From the NCBI GenBank assembly GCA_028753945.1, contig JAPNXP010000001.1, positions 3,772,501 through 3,836,500 of the forward strand: DNA of 64,000 bases. Direction: 5' to 3'. The notes beneath the pieces were generated by a model that was not told the origin of the DNA, ran no database searches, and was given only the letters and a program-made list of their open reading frames with translations. The stretch is from Hexactinellida sp. DTS-2022 (taxonomy: Eukaryota > Porifera > Hexactinellida). How positions within the stretch are numbered: position 1 is the stretch's first letter; each line of letters opens with the position of its first letter. The translations under genes and the position numbers were made by a program. Positions 44,816-57,045 of this stretch are shown here, piece after piece.

Positions 44816-45927
44816 TAATAGTATAAATGTAAATTCTAGTTCAACTAGACTATACTTTTCTCTATTCTGTTTCTACCTGTACGAATTTGAAATTTGATTG
44901 ACTATTCCTCCTAAACGGAAACCAAGCATTCAGGAGAGGAATGGGTTGAGAAATGAAGCTGAACACAAGCGTTTGAGAAGCTAACTACTCCTGAGCAGAC
45001 CTAATTCCGACTAGAGCGAGCCTCGGATTCCTAATCGGGGTGTGAATCTGCTCCTAGTACAGAAAAAATTCCAGTCAAAACATAGCATAAACATCCTGAT
45101 ACAGTCGAGCTATCCATATGATAAAGCTGTAACGAGCTATACTTATGGTGAATTTAATGAACTGTTATGACATATTTGGTCCGGGTGCAAATATAGTCCG
45201 GCCGGACCATATTTGTCACGATTCCGACGGATTGACAAATTTGGTCCAGGCTAATTTTAGGCAGTGCTAATTTTATATGGCCTCTCAAATATCTATGCCA
45301 AAATTGGTTCGTGTTAATTTTAGGCTATTATTAATTATAATATGGCATCTCTAATAAGATTTATTAATTATATGACCTCTCTATAAACATAGAACATTTG
45401 CAGAACAGAAGGAGATGAGGTTTCAAGATTCAAATTATTTAGTATGGGGCTATTCAAACGTTAAGTAACGCTTCCAAAGGAGGAAGGGGTTATTAACCAA
45501 TGTTTGACAGACCATCCTTTTTGTATTGTTATGGTCTGGCCGGACCAAATTTGTCATACCAGTGGCGGCTTTAGTGTGGCGTAACGAATGGGGCTAGCCA
45601 GGGCTGAGTATTTTCTTAATGGGGCTAACACAACTTTGCTGTTTAAAGTTATTAACTATTATTTAATTAACTTACTACGTATAACTAGGGTATTATTCGA
45701 TTGCAGAAAAATTGATCGTCGATCTCGATCCCAATCGTTTTTTACAAATGATCGCCGATCGGACCCGTTCGTTTTTACGCTCTCCGATCTGCAGAAAAGG
45801 ATCATTGATTGTGCGATCCTAATACACTACGTATAACTACCTTTCCCCGAATAAGCTCCCAGGCGCTTATTGTTTTCGTGGGCCAAATTTACCCTCAATT
45901 TTTTTGGAAAATCCAGAAAATATAATT

Positions 45928-45969
45928 TACAGTAGAACCTCGTGTTCGTATTCACGAGGTTCTACTGTA
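45928..45969. repeat. Perfect 17-bp palindrome with Tigger-like ends
   Basis: TACAGTAGAACCTCGTG, an 8-bp spacer, then its exact complement. It looks like two Tigger ends joined with almost nothing between them. Confidence 0.85.
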
Positions 45970-46262
45970 GGTGGATAATGATAGTTGGTTTGGTATCCAA
46001 ATTGTAACAATACATAAGTTTTTTTGTAACAATTTTGTAATGCTTTGAACCTTTCCGAATTATCCTCTTCTCATTATCTTAAACTCCAAAGGGTTAATAA
46101 TCATCTGATAGTTATATAATTCTGTACACTTTTCTGAATTAATGAATAATAGCTATTATTTAGGTTTTAAAAAAAAAATATGTTAAATATATGTGCATTC
46201 AATCTATTTATCAATTTGTATCAACGATTATGACGAATATTATATAAATAATATTATATTGC

Positions 46263-46376
46263 CAGAGGCGGAGACAGGGGGGGGGCATCAGCCCCCTTGT
46301 GAGCATAAAATCCTCATAGAGGTTCCCCCTAAAACCCCTCTGCCCCCCCAGCAGAAACATGCTTGTTCCGCCTCTG
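46263..46376. mobile_element. hAT-type MITE, CAGAGGCGGA ends
   Basis: Ends CAGAGGCGGAGACA and GTTCCGCCTCTG are inverted. Flanks TATATTGC (46255-46262) and AATATTGC (46377-46384) differ at one base. Confidence 0.85.
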
Positions 46377-46999
46377 AATATTGCCAATTTAAAATGCTGC
46401 ATACGTCGAATGTTTATTAGAGAGGCCATATAATAAATAGAAATTACTTATATAGAGCTCAGCTCTAGACTCTAGTAGAGTTCAGTTTTTCAGTATGTGT
46501 ATTCAGGTACTGAGAAAGGTCAGTTTTCCCAAAGTTTTGAAAGTGACCTTAAGAAAGTAAGCCTGGGCTTTTAGTATGGGAAAAAATCTGTACTCTACAA
46601 AGCTCAGCTCTATATAAGCATTCTCTAATAAATAACACCTAAAATTAACCCGGGCAATTTAGTCCTATATAGATATTTGAGAGGCCATATAAAATTATCA
46701 CTGCCTATAATTAGCCCGGACCAAATTTTTCAATCTCGGAATCGTGACAAATATTTTCCGGCCGGACTATATTTGCATCTGGATCAAATATATCATAACA
46801 GAACTATTAAATTAAATAACAAGTTTTGAATTTGTGAAACATTTCTTAAATATAATTAATTTGTAATAAATGGTAAATTGGAAAGATAGGTCGCGAAATG
46901 GTTTTAGCTTGAAGAATATAGACACGAACAAACAAATGCATTAAGTTTTAAGAGGCCTTGTACGGAATAGATTAATACACAAAGAGATTTATAATTTCT

Positions 47000-48818
47000 A
47001 AACAATAAGTCTTATGGTGTATTAAATATTGCATACACAATCGAGATAAGATCTCTATAGTACTTAATTTTCGATATATAGGTAGCAATACCATAGAAAA
47101 CGCCAGATTTTTCAATGTTTTGATACTTTAAGAGCCACTATTAATTTGTGCATGTTCCCGATCTGCCCCCCCTCATCGGGGTCTGGTTCAAATTAATGGC
47201 TATCTCCATTTGTTAATTTAAATTCTGGAACTCGGACTAATTATTCGGTACAGTAGCGATTTATCAAGTAGTTCCTACTATCCTAAAGCTAAAGGTAAAT
47301 AAAGGTTAACTATATTAGTGATTGCCAGGGATGGGGGATTTATCGAATCTAATGTATTCTAATCCATTGAATTCTTACCGATTATAAGAACATTGTAATA
47401 TTTACGTAGACATGCCGTAAATAAGAACACGTTTTTATAACCGACATGACGTAAATAAGAAATGATCTTGTACCCGGCATGTCGTATTAAAGAACATGCT
47501 CATATATACGGCAATCAGTTATAAAATTGCCGGTTAAATGAACATTATATGCAGCTCCCGACGAAGTTATTATAACCGCCAACCACTATATTATTTATGG
47601 CCTGGTGACTCCGTGCATTTACATAATTTACATAACCTTATACTATATTGTTCTATTTGGAGTTTTTGTCAACTCTATACTTAAATTGTTAGAACACTCT
47701 GAAGAGTGGAGTCAGAAATTTAGGCCATTATTTTTCGAGTTGTAGGATTTGACCTCCCATAAAGGGATAAGGTCAATTCGGCAAAACTTTCAATGAACCA
47801 AAAAATAGCAGAGGATTCATTATCTCGTGAAAAATTTAGTTATTCGAGTAACTCAACGATTTACGAGTCCAAATATAACCATAGGCGTCAAATATAGTGA
47901 TTTTGATTTCGTGCATGAATATTTGTAAGCGGTCATGGTCCATGGAGGACGAAGGTGTTTGAGTATCGAATCGATGGTAAATTAATTCACCAAAAAACGC
48001 TGAGAAAGCTGTATAACTTATTAATGCAAAATGAGTCCGAAACTATTTTAGTCACGACGATTTTCGGAAACACTAAATTCTTATCAATTATAAGAAGCAA
48101 ATATATTGTTTAGACAACTAGAATTCCACTGTCGATTTAACTGTTGGACTTAAGCCATGTTATGAAGTACTGATCGACAATATTATAGTATGAATCAGAG
48201 ATCGAATGCTCAATTCAATTACGTTACAGCCTCAACGGATAAGCATTCCTATTTCTAACGAATTTTAATGTTTCAATGAATTGTTATTAACAATTGCAAA
48301 CATGAAAAACTAACTTAGGTAATTCTTGAAAAATCTATAGTTTATGACTTACTCATGGTTAGTCAACTAAGCAATTAACTATATTAAAAGTCTGAGGCAA
48401 TTTACTCAATGCATTTTGTAAAATTTATTGATTAGTTTACACTAAAAAATGTTTCCACCGTTTTAAAATATTAGAGATGTACAATCCCGTGCTCATATTC
48501 ATATTCAGCATCCATAAACTGAAATAGATTGGAATTATGAGAATAATCGAATCTATCAACACCATACTATACACTTGGATTGTTGTCAATAACCAAATTA
48601 AAACTCAAAATCACATTTAAAAGCATCGGCGCAAGTGAACAATATAAAAATCAACAATGATTAATAACAATATATATAAATTGCATGCAATATTTGCGGA
48701 TTTCTTACATATACTAACAACCGATCAATAATTATTTTTCAACCATTTAGTCATCTCCGAAATAGATGTTCCATGATTAAAATTTAGACACTGACAAAGG
48801 ACAGGACGTATTTCTAAA
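47000..48818. other. AT-rich flank 3' of the PKC exon
   Basis: Expected 3' untranslated and intergenic sequence of the minus-strand PKC gene. I see no coding frame and cannot place the polyadenylation site. Confidence 0.35.
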
Positions 48819-49279
48819 TTATGAGTAATATGGATTCGAATATGAAAAACCTTCAAATTCAGACTGAAGCATTTCTTCAATTATTTTGTCATCAGAAGGC
48901 GTTAATTGAGGAGGTTCTATTGTAAAGTCAGCATCAAAATTTCCAACATCATTGCACGATCTCACTTTTGGTGAAAATGGAGGATTCAATTTCTTCAATT
49001 CCAATAAGTTCCAATCAATACTTCTAAAAAAGTCATGTTGTCTGATTGGTTCTTTATACCCAAAACAACCGATTCTGTTTTCGGGGTCCCTTTGAAGCAA
49101 CTTGTCCACAATGTTAATAGCTTCCTTACTCAACCAACGAGGATAATCAACTGAATCATTGCAAATAGAGTGAAACAACTCATCTTCATCTTCTCCTTGA
49201 AATGGGGATTGACCAATAAGCATTTCATAACATAATACACCAAATGACCACCAGTCAACAGATATTCCATAAAGTTTGC
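48819..49279 (-). CDS. PKC: Protein kinase C, last exon (kinase C-lobe and AGC tail)
   Basis: Acceptor TTTCTAG ends at 49280 and the exon starts in phase 1 with two bases of a split codon. It reads KLYGISVDWWSFGVLCYEML, then IGQSPFQGEDEDELFHSI, LLQRDPENRIGCFG and IRQHDFFRSIDW. The AGC-kinase tail follows, with turn motif QLTPSDD and hydrophobic motif FEGFSYSNP, ending at TAA (48821-48819). SVDWWSFGV is kinase subdomain IX. The GEDEDELF sequence and tail motifs are those of novel (calcium-independent, delta/theta/epsilon-like) PKCs, which are activated by diacylglycerol at membranes (family knowledge). The Thr of the turn motif and Ser of the hydrophobic motif are the expected priming phosphosites. 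Upstream exons with the activation loop and C1 domains were not found to the right. Confidence 0.94.
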
Positions 49280-49545
49280 CTAGAAAAATACATTTAATAA
49301 TCTTAACTTAATCTTATAGGAAATAACAAAAAATTAGGAATATTTAGGCATTAATTAAGTCGAAAATATAAATAAAGATCATACCAGATTTCCTAACTCA
49401 ATTAATTCTATTACCACGTTGAACAGTAGTGCTAACCCTACACCCGAATTGGGTAGTTTTGAATTGTTATTAATATATTTTTATTCAACATGAATAATAA
49501 TTAATATAATAATATAATTGTTAGATCTTAGTCAGTCATGAAAAA
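49280..49545 (-). other. PKC intron, part
   Basis: Intron directly upstream of the last PKC exon. AT-rich, nothing else recognised. Confidence 0.5.
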
Positions 49546-49554
49546 CTATACCAT

Positions 49555-49723
49555 ACATAATATCGAAAACAGTTTTTTCTAACCAATCGGATTTTCTAAC
49601 TAACTAGTTATTCTAAACGTACAAGAATTTCCAATTTTGTTTTATTATCAATCGGTTTATCTATCTAACGTTTTTTCTTAATTTATTTCCAAGCAAAGAA
49701 TTGGTTAGAAAAAAACGCTTTCG
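49555..49723. mobile_element. Tigger-type MITE, worn left end
   Basis: Right end GGTTAGAAAAAAACGCTTTCGACTG precedes TA. The left end ATCGAAAACAGTTTTTTCTA is decayed. It is the same family as 54582-54769, in inverted orientation. Confidence 0.6.
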
Positions 49724-50143
49724 ACTGTATTATCAACATCAATAACAATTACTATTATGCAAAGTTCATCCCTATGACATTATTGTTGTAAAATACTATA
49801 CTAAAACTCCAGCATTCAATATTGATGCTAAAGTTTACATAGATAAGTTCAGAATTTATTAAATAATTTGATCACTATCAGAATTAACAACAAACAAGCT
49901 GTTGATTCAAAGAATCCAGTGAAATCTCATTGAAACCACTCGAAGAATCTAAACAAAATCAGTAGACAGAAGCTGAATTTACTTCTTACTAAATTTGAGT
50001 CCAGTAGGTTCACAGAAGAAATCCTGCAAAAATTATTTTGTATCACAAGCTAGAGACCTTCCTGGTGTCCAGTCGCCGGAAATAGCTGTATTTAAGCGAT
50101 GAAGCATTCGAAAACGCGTAGCATGCGATAGAAAGATGAAGTA

Positions 50144-50372
50144 CAGTGAATTCCATAGGCGCCAACATTTGAGGCCGGACACCAAAAGTTGGGGCGTCCT
50201 AATTGGAAATTGTGGGCCCGACTCCGAAAAAAGGGAAGTTAGAGCCTATGGTGAATTCTCGTCATAACGAAGTGCTTTGGACCTGTAAATTACTTGGTTA
50301 TATCCCAATAATGATTAATAGATTTAGTGCTTTGGGGGGAAATCTCCATTAAGTTATAACGGGAGCTCACTG
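50144..50372. mobile_element. Tigger-type MITE split by a hAT MITE
   Basis: Left CAGTGAATTC and right GTTATAACGGGAGCTCACTG, with TA on both sides. Interior ATAACGAAGTGCTTTGG motifs as in other Tigger ends. A 97-bp hAT MITE is inserted 10 bp from the left end. Confidence 0.8.
50154..50250. mobile_element. 97-bp hAT-type MITE
   Basis: Very short inverted ends CATAGGC and GCCTATG, with the perfect 8-bp duplication GTGAATTC at 50146-50153 and 50251-50258. Confidence 0.88.
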
Positions 50373-51368
50373 TAGTATATCGATAAATAATATTTTCTAA
50401 ATTTCAAAAATCTTATATTTTTGGCCAAAATAGGCGTTTCGTGCCCCCACATTTAACACCAAAAAATTCCATCGCGAATCGTATGTACGCATAGACTACT
50501 TTAATAAAGGATCTCGTAATCCGCTAATGCTAGACACAGGAAATGTATTATTATCGTATAGTCATGGGTGGAAAAGTGGGGGGGCAGGCCCCCCCACCAA
50601 GAATTTAGGAATTTTTGATAACTTTCTACTTATGCGTATAGTAGGTTATATTTAGGGAGTCGATTGGTCATATTGCATTATCTCAAATGATGATGTTTGC
50701 AGTTTTTCACACGTTTTCCATTTATGGTAATAATCTCAATTTCTCGACTTTACTTAGTGTTAGATATAAGAAATACATTATTGTCGAATAGGAAGTCATA
50801 TAAAAGGAGGATTTTGGCATATTAACTATCACTAATTAGTTTAATAACTCGTAGTATCATAGTTTACCTATATTACAACTTCAGATACGGTGCAAGTTAT
50901 TTTTTCCCGGTGTAATAACTTAAGAGTTCATACTTTCCAGTTGTGATCATCATTCTGTTTGTTGTACACATCATATTATCTTTACAAAAACGAAACTACT
51001 ATCTACAAGTTATTGTGAGAAGGCAGACAGAGGGGCTTAGGTTGGGTGCCTGCTCACTTCTAGATGCGCTACTTAAGAGGATAAATCGACGAGTGTACAA
51101 ATGATAGTTATATATTTGGTTAAATTTATTGATAATATAGAATATGTTATAAGTGGAGATTATAAAAGAGCCAGAATGATTATTTAGCATGGATGCTTAA
51201 ATTAGGAAATTGTGTTAGTTATGGATATTTTACTAATACTGATCTATTGAGATTTGTTGAAACACCATTGATTATTAATAGTTCCGCTCTTCGTAATTGT
51301 ATGTGTATTATGTTAGCAGTTGTATTTAGGCAGCTTTAATTGTCTTAGAGACTGTCAGGTTACGAAGT
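50373..51368. other. AT-rich sequence without a gene
   Basis: A hAT-like end with G- and C-runs is near 50565-50605 (GGTGGAAAAGTGGGGGGGCA) without a partner. Nothing else is recognised. Confidence 0.35.
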
Positions 51369-52988
51369 ATGCCAAAGCATTGTGCAGGGTATAATTGTCG
51401 GGACAATTATATAGGTGAGCCTTATACTCTGTTTTCCTACTGCTTAAAATGAACGGAATAGGTGGATTGAGGCAATGCCAAATTAACCCAGGGAGTCTCA
51501 AAGATCGAAGATAAATTTTTGTGCGTGAATCACATTTTGAATGTGTTTGGGCGACTGTGTAAAGGTGGAAAGCTGCCAGTTGGACCTCCTAACAATTTAA
51601 AATATGACTTCCTATACGATAAAAATACGTTTCAAGTGTTTAGCATTAGAATCAATAAGTACACAATGGACCCAAGTTCCAGGACCCGAGTTGGCAGCCT
51701 ACAGTCCTTTATTAAAGTAGCCTGTGTATGTACGTATAACTACAATGAATTTTGAGAATCTAACTTATCAATAACAGTGGGTATTCACAGGAATTACAGT
51801 TCAAAATTATTGTTCACAAATTAATTTGAAAACGTTCCCAGCGTTATTGTCATAGTTATAAACCTAGAAAAATCTATTCAAATATTAAATTTTGAGAATG
51901 TAAAGTAATACTGTTCAATTTATAAAGGAAATGATGCAGTGTAAAGTATGATGTTTATCTGGTTTTCAAATTATACTCCAAATATTGCATGAGTTCTCAT
52001 GAGTTCTCATGAGACACACACAGAGTTTGAAAATTATTTACTTCGTATAAAACTTCTTCAAATTGCTGTTATTACGACAAAAATGATGTCCTTTTATGAA
52101 ATAATCGAAGGCGCGCGGAGAGGTTCTCATGTGTATATGAGTGGATCGTATGTTTATACTAAAGAAAAAGACAACTGAAAATATCGCTACTTAAAATGTG
52201 TAGAGTCCAGGTCGTGCATCTATATACTTAAAAGCAAGTAGCAAGTAACCGATGAAAAAGTGGAAGTTTTGAAATTAAGAACAACTCTTAAGCGAAGAGC
52301 GGAAATATCACAAGGTACACTAAAGCAAATTTTGACGAAGAAGCAAATTCATCAAGAATTGGTGGGCAGGTCAGTTTTGTTAATTTAGAAAGTTCCATGT
52401 TTAATTTTAAGAGGCGAAAGTTAAACAGACCAAATATTCCTCAGGATGCTGAAGATGCAATCTCCTTAATAAATGACTCGAGTAATGGAATATAAACAAT
52501 ATCATACATTCACAATTAATGAGCCAGAAAATGGGGAATTTTCGTTGGGATTTATGAGTCCAAGTTGGAGTACTACCCTACAAGTTAATTCAGTATCGCT
52601 ATTACATGTAGATGCTACTTTTTATGTCGTCATAAAACAGTTCTATCAATTATTGAATATATTTCTTCAGGTTAAATCTTATACCTTACCCGCAGTCCAT
52701 AATCTTATGTCTCGAAAGACAAGCCTATTGTATAGCAAAATAGTTGAAAAGTTTAAATAAATATTGCAATTTACGGTGTCAGGAATTGCTACAGACTTCG
52801 AGGAAGCATTATTTCAATCATTTTATAATGGTTCCCCTGGGGCCGTCGCAAGTGGTTGTTTATTTCACTACAAAAAAGCAACATATAAGACCGGAATACT
52901 GAGAAATGGACTGGCAAATTTGTATTATTGCAATCAAGAGTTTAAGAGCTGGTTTCAACAAATGATGAATTTGCCCCTTCTTCCATAA
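51369..52988 (+). pseudogene. Decayed THAP + FLYWCH + MULE transposase
   Basis: In order, on one strand and mostly one frame. 51369-51600: THAP-like segment MPKHCAGYNCRDN, ERNRWIEAMPN, RESHFECVW, LPVGPP, with one zinc Cys replaced by Arg. 52083-52260: FLYWCH-type zinc finger SFYEIIEGARRGSHVYMSGS and RYLKCVESRSC. 52380-52470: linker FNFKRRKLNRPNIPQDAEDA in a shifted frame. 52473-52988: MULE catalytic domain with LLHVDATFYVVIKQFYQLLN (first Asp), LPAVHNLMSRKT, GIATDFEEALFQSF (second Asp), GCLFHYKKATY and GLANLYYCNQEFKSWF. A single stop splits this part at 52758, and other stops and frameshifts lie upstream. The third acidic residue was not placed. Sequence after 52988 is replaced by an AATATTCGG repeat. 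No terminal repeats were found. Confidence 0.82.
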
Positions 52989-53079
52989 GATAAAAATACG
53001 GAGACATATTATTTACTCAAAGATTCAGTACCATAATTACTTCATTCGGATAAGAAAAAAATAGGTTTTTTTCAAGGTT

Positions 53080-53830
53080 GAAACCGCTCGAAGCGAATAT
53101 CAGTATTCATGAATAGTTGCCCTACATAATACTGATATTGATATTCGGTTGCTTCAACCGAATACTGATAATGATAATATTTTGTTCCGTCAACCAAATA
53201 CGAATATTGATGATATTCGGTTGGTAGAACGAATACGAATACCGATAATCTTTGGTTGCCCTAACCCAATGGTCGGCAATTATGTTTCACTATTACCCCA
53301 TTTCAGAGCTCAGCGCATCACCGTTACCCCGAATTCAGAAACTACATTGATAAACACAAAGAACAAGCTGTTTCATCTATAGACGAGACAACCTGAGTAA
53401 AACTCCAGAGTTTATTTCTGTTCGTAGCATGTCTAATGGATAAAGTGGGACTAGCTACCCTTAATAATATCTACAAACTGTGGCTGTATTGTGTCAGTTG
53501 ACATCTTATATCGCTTTCTGGATAGGTTTCGTTACCCCCAGAAAACCTGAAATTACCCCAATGGGGTAATTTACCCCTAATTGCCGACCACTGCCCTAAC
53601 AAAATACGAATACACGTAATTAGAATATTCGTTCGAAAAACAAATATGAATACTGATCATATTCGCTCGGGAGACCGAATACCGAATAATGATATTCGGT
53701 CGGGCAACCGAATACCGAATAATGATATCAGGTTGACAACCGAATATCAATTATTCGCGAATAATATTCGGTTCAACCAAATATATCAGTATTTGGTTGC
53801 AAGCTTGGTTTTAGTACATATTATGACAGA
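53080..53830. repeat. GAATATTCGGTTG palindromic repeat, interrupted
   Basis: Alternating GAATATTCGGTTG, AACCGAATACCGAATAATG and CGAATATTG copies on both strands. Interrupted by the hAT MITE at 53267-53593. Possibly the subterminal part of an unrecognised element; similar motifs occur near 7880-7945. Confidence 0.7.
53267..53593. mobile_element. hAT-type MITE, CAATGGTCGGCAATT ends
   Basis: Ends CAATGGTCGGCAATTA and TAATTGCCGACCACTG are inverted with one mismatch. Flanks CCCTAACC (53259-53266) and CCCTAACA (53594-53601) differ at one base. TTACCCC motifs inside. Confidence 0.87.
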
Positions 53831-54023
53831 TATTGGCTACGCAAAGTCGCATCGGACCTAAATCAGTCCGATGCGACTTTCTGTGTTTCGAAATGAAAAA
53901 CGAACAACGAACGACTTAAAAAGCTTCTCTTACATATCTAAAACGATAATTTAAATCTCATAATCCAAATTTCTGGGATTTTATTAAAAAGCTAAACGAT
54001 GTGATTCTCTCCAGTGAAAGGAT

Positions 54024-54461
54024 ATGGAAAGAATAAACAACCATCTACCAATTAGGCGAAGCTCAATAAAATCGTTAACGCTTCAAAGAAAATATAATAA
54101 AGAGATCCTTCAAAATAGATTGTTAATCGGAGAGATAACACCTTTAAACTATCTAAAAAGCATTAGCACTGATTATCAATTGGAATCTCAAACGTTGGAT
54201 TATTCGACATATCGAGTGGATATAAACGAATCGGAATTTGAAACAGAAGGTCAATTAGGTGAAGAGACTAGTTCACAATCTATTTGTACCGATGCAGTTC
54301 AATCCTGCACAAGATCATGTCGCGTGAGTCTGGTGACCAAAGCTGATACAATCATCTTGCCATGTCGTCATGCACAGATTTGTTACTCTTGTGCAGAAAA
54401 TATAGTTACTACTAATGGTTTCAAGCAGTGTCCGATTTGTAGAGGGAGATATCAAAAATAA
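54024..54461 (+). CDS. Small RING-finger protein
   Basis: An intact 145-codon frame starts at the first ATG. Residues 1-85 are a basic/polar leader (MERINNHLPIRRSSIKSL...) and a Glu/Ser/Thr-rich stretch, with no domain recognised. Residues 94-142 form a C-terminal RING: CTRSCRVSL, ADTIILPCRHAQICYSCA and QCPICRGRYQ. The order C..C, C-x-H, C-x2-C, C-x2-C fits the C3HC4 type seen in MGRN1, MDM2 and IAP E3 ligases, but the first pair is C-x3-C instead of C-x2-C. Likely role: ubiquitin ligase (inference). It is uninterrupted among dead repeats, 1 kb downstream of the MULE relic and with no visible intron, so it may be a retained host gene, a retrocopy or a transposon passenger. Confidence 0.75.
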   Translation: MERINNHLPIRRSSIKSLTLQRKYNKEILQNRLLIGEITPLNYLKSISTDYQLESQTLDYSTYRVDINESEFETEGQLGEETSSQSICTDAVQSCTRSCRVSLVTKADTIILPCRHAQICYSCAENIVTTNGFKQCPICRGRYQK

Positions 54462-54581
54462 TTCCATATATTTTTATGATCCCTTCAATTTAAGTTGTTT
54501 CAGTAGTAAGATTAGATTAGTTAATTATATTTGTTAGCTTCATGAATTTCGTTACTTACATATAATATTGCTTTCTTTATA

Positions 54582-54769
54582 CAGTCGAAACCGGTTTTTT
54601 CTAACCAATTCTTTGCATGGAAATAAAGTAAGAAAAATCCGATAGTTAGAATAAACCGATTCAAAATAACACAAAAATTGGAATTTCTTACACGTTTAAA
54701 ATAAATAGTTAGTTAGAAAAAACCGATTAGTTAGAAAAAACCGGTGTTAGAATAAACCGGTTTCGACTG
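54582..54769. mobile_element. Tigger-type MITE, CAGTCGAAACCGG ends
   Basis: Left CAGTCGAAACCGGTTTTTTC and right AAACCGGTTTCGACTG are inverted, with TA on both sides. TTAGAAAAAACCG repeats inside. Confidence 0.88.
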
Positions 54770-54849
54770 TAATTCATTAATCACAGCTGCATTATTCAAA
54801 TCAATTATTATTGGGAAATAGTAATACGTAGGTATTCTGTCGAGCTCAG

Positions 54850-55080
54850 ACGTATTGCAGACGATCTTATTCCAATTTATATTATTCCAGGCGATCCTAT
54901 TCCAGTCTTATAAACGAGTCGAACTTATTACAGTCGATCTTATTCCAGTATAATAAACGAGTCGAAATTATTCTAGTCGATCCTATTCCAGTCTTGTGAA
55001 CTAGTCGAACTTATTCCAGTCGATCCTATTCCAGTCTTGTAAACTAGTCGAACTTATTCCAGTTAATCCTATTCAGTGAA
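54850..55080. repeat. Minisatellite, ~45-bp unit
   Basis: Five imperfect tandem copies of a unit containing ACTTATTCCAGTCGATCC and TATTCCAGTCTTGT..ACTAG. Confidence 0.85.
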
Positions 55081-55914
55081 ATCTAATATAGCACCCAAGT
55101 GGCGTAGCAATGGCCAGACGCCCGTTTGTCGCAACCAGTGTAGACCCTACCTAGAGCAGTAACCAGGATGCGGAACTTGGGACACAGATTGCACCAAAAA
55201 ATTAGCTCACTAGTATAATTCTATAGTGGGGGTAATGTCGCACCCAAAATTACAAGTGCCCAACTTTCATGCAAGCCTAGCCACGCCTCTGACCCACCGT
55301 CTTAGTATTTAAGCCATGTGGCCCCAATTAAATAGTTAGGGTCTGCATTAAGGGAGGATGTGACCAAGGAGGGAGTACAAATCTCAAACTCATATATTTT
55401 ATCGAGTTTCTTTATATTTTAATTAAGTGCTAGTGCTGTGCTACCTAAATTAACCTGACTTGTTGGGAGTCCGAAAGGTTCGGAAATCGAGGTCTCGACG
55501 TAAATAGATCTCAATGTAGTAAGGGTGTAGAAACTTGGGACCAATGGATATGTTCGGCTAATCGAAGTTGTGAAAACAAAATTTCTGGAGGAAATTTTAA
55601 CTCTCGTTACCCTTGTTCCCAATTTGGGAATCACTGCTCTAGATAATGATCCGATAATAAGTTAAATTAAAAACCGAGGCAAAGACTCCTTGTTGGCATT
55701 TCCGCCAGTAAAATATTGACTCAATTGAATAGGAAATTTACCAATAATGTTAAACATCATAAAGAGTAATTATAATAAAGATTTTTGGGCGTTGGTCATG
55801 TGGGTCAATAATGTATTGAATGTACGCTAAATTAAACCCCTCATAACAATCAATATTACACAGTGGCACATTGGTTTTTTAATTCAATTAATGCCTATTA
55901 GAAAGATCAGTGTT
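55081..55914. other. Intergenic sequence without a gene
   Basis: Possible hAT-like ends AAGTGGCGTAGC (about 55098) and TAGCCACGCCTCTG (about 55291) lack matching flanks. No gene is seen. Confidence 0.35.
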
Positions 55915-56195
55915 CAACTACCATCCGTTGCCACTATGTGCCACTTGTTCCCACATTGTACCATGTTGGCAATTGGAAGAATGGTTCATGATGCCGCGGG
56001 AAGATAATTTTCAAAATAATCAATATGTTATTGAGATGAAAGCTTCTACAAACGTTAATTCGGATGCGTTGAATACGATTCTGCAAAAAATGACCCCATC
56101 ACTTATAATTTAAATGCTTTAGCACAAAATTTCGAGTATCATAGTACTAATTCCAATTGGAATTTTGGGTGTACGAATACTTTGGTAGGGGAGTG
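55915..56195. mobile_element. Tc1-type MITE, right part
   Basis: Shares GTTGCCACTATGTGCCAC, GAAAGC(A/T)TCTACAA and ATTCG(G)ATGCGT motifs with 8280-8480. It ends TTGGTAGGGGAGTG next to TA. The left terminus was not found. Confidence 0.55.
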
Positions 56196-56586
56196 TATTG
56201 AGTCAAGTTCGGGGCAAAATTAAATAAACTTTCTTAATTATCTAAAACATCTTTATAAGAGTTCGGTATCTCAACGTTAATTTGAAACTTTAACTTTTTA
56301 CACGTAGAAATCTGCCAGTCTATGTGGGAGTTAGAAAACGATTTGACAGCAATTCTGAAATGATTTGAAAAATGATTAGAAATGATTTGAAATTATTTTA
56401 AATCAAAACAAATCAAATATTCGAAATATGGATATGATTTTACTTACATCTTTTTTTAGTTAATCATAATGCGAATGATTACTTTTCCCTTCTTTTCCCT
56501 ATACTTTTCCCTATAATAATTACTTTTCCCATATAATTATATACATAACGACCCTATAAAACGTGATTTTATAAAATTATTCGATA

Positions 56587-57045
56587 TTTATGTTAAATAA
56601 TCTCGAATAATTTTATCAAATCACGTTTTACAGGGTCAGTATGTATATAATTATACTCAGGTAGTTGAGTCGAGTCGAAAGAGGGGTCACTCGATTGGGT
56701 AAGGACACAATTTGAGAATGGAATTTTTGACACATTCCTGGTAAATTCCAGCGTTGCTATGGAAAATTCTTCCAAATATTGTCATGTAATATATCAAATT
56801 ATCGGAAATTTTACTTGGAAACCGAATTCAACAATAAAAAGACGATACAATTTAATTTGAACATGTTTATATGGGAAATAAGTCCGGCGAACAATATCGG
56901 ACGTGTTAACTTTGACGTGCTGTCATGGCCGATATAGATACTCTTTCAATTGCCTCAATATCCAAAATGTTCGCACTACATTAAAGTACATGTGTACAAA
57001 TTTTGGTGCTTTTATTAAAAAAAATATGCCGCTGGACTACAACTA
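56587..57045. repeat. Dispersed repeat family, copy 2
   Basis: Matches 15365-15836. Short open frames here are shared by both copies only in part and look non-coding. Confidence 0.65.

Larger units (their letters stand above)
45164..46800. mobile_element. Foldback element, CCGGCCGGAC motif
   Basis: 45164-45440 and 46420-46800 are inverted copies: TGTTATGACATATTTGGTCC faces GGATCAAATATATCATAACA, and both contain CCGGCCGGAC and GAGGCCATAT. GAAC lies next to each end and may be a 4-bp duplication. The centre holds the short palindrome and hAT MITE listed separately. Confidence 0.7.
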
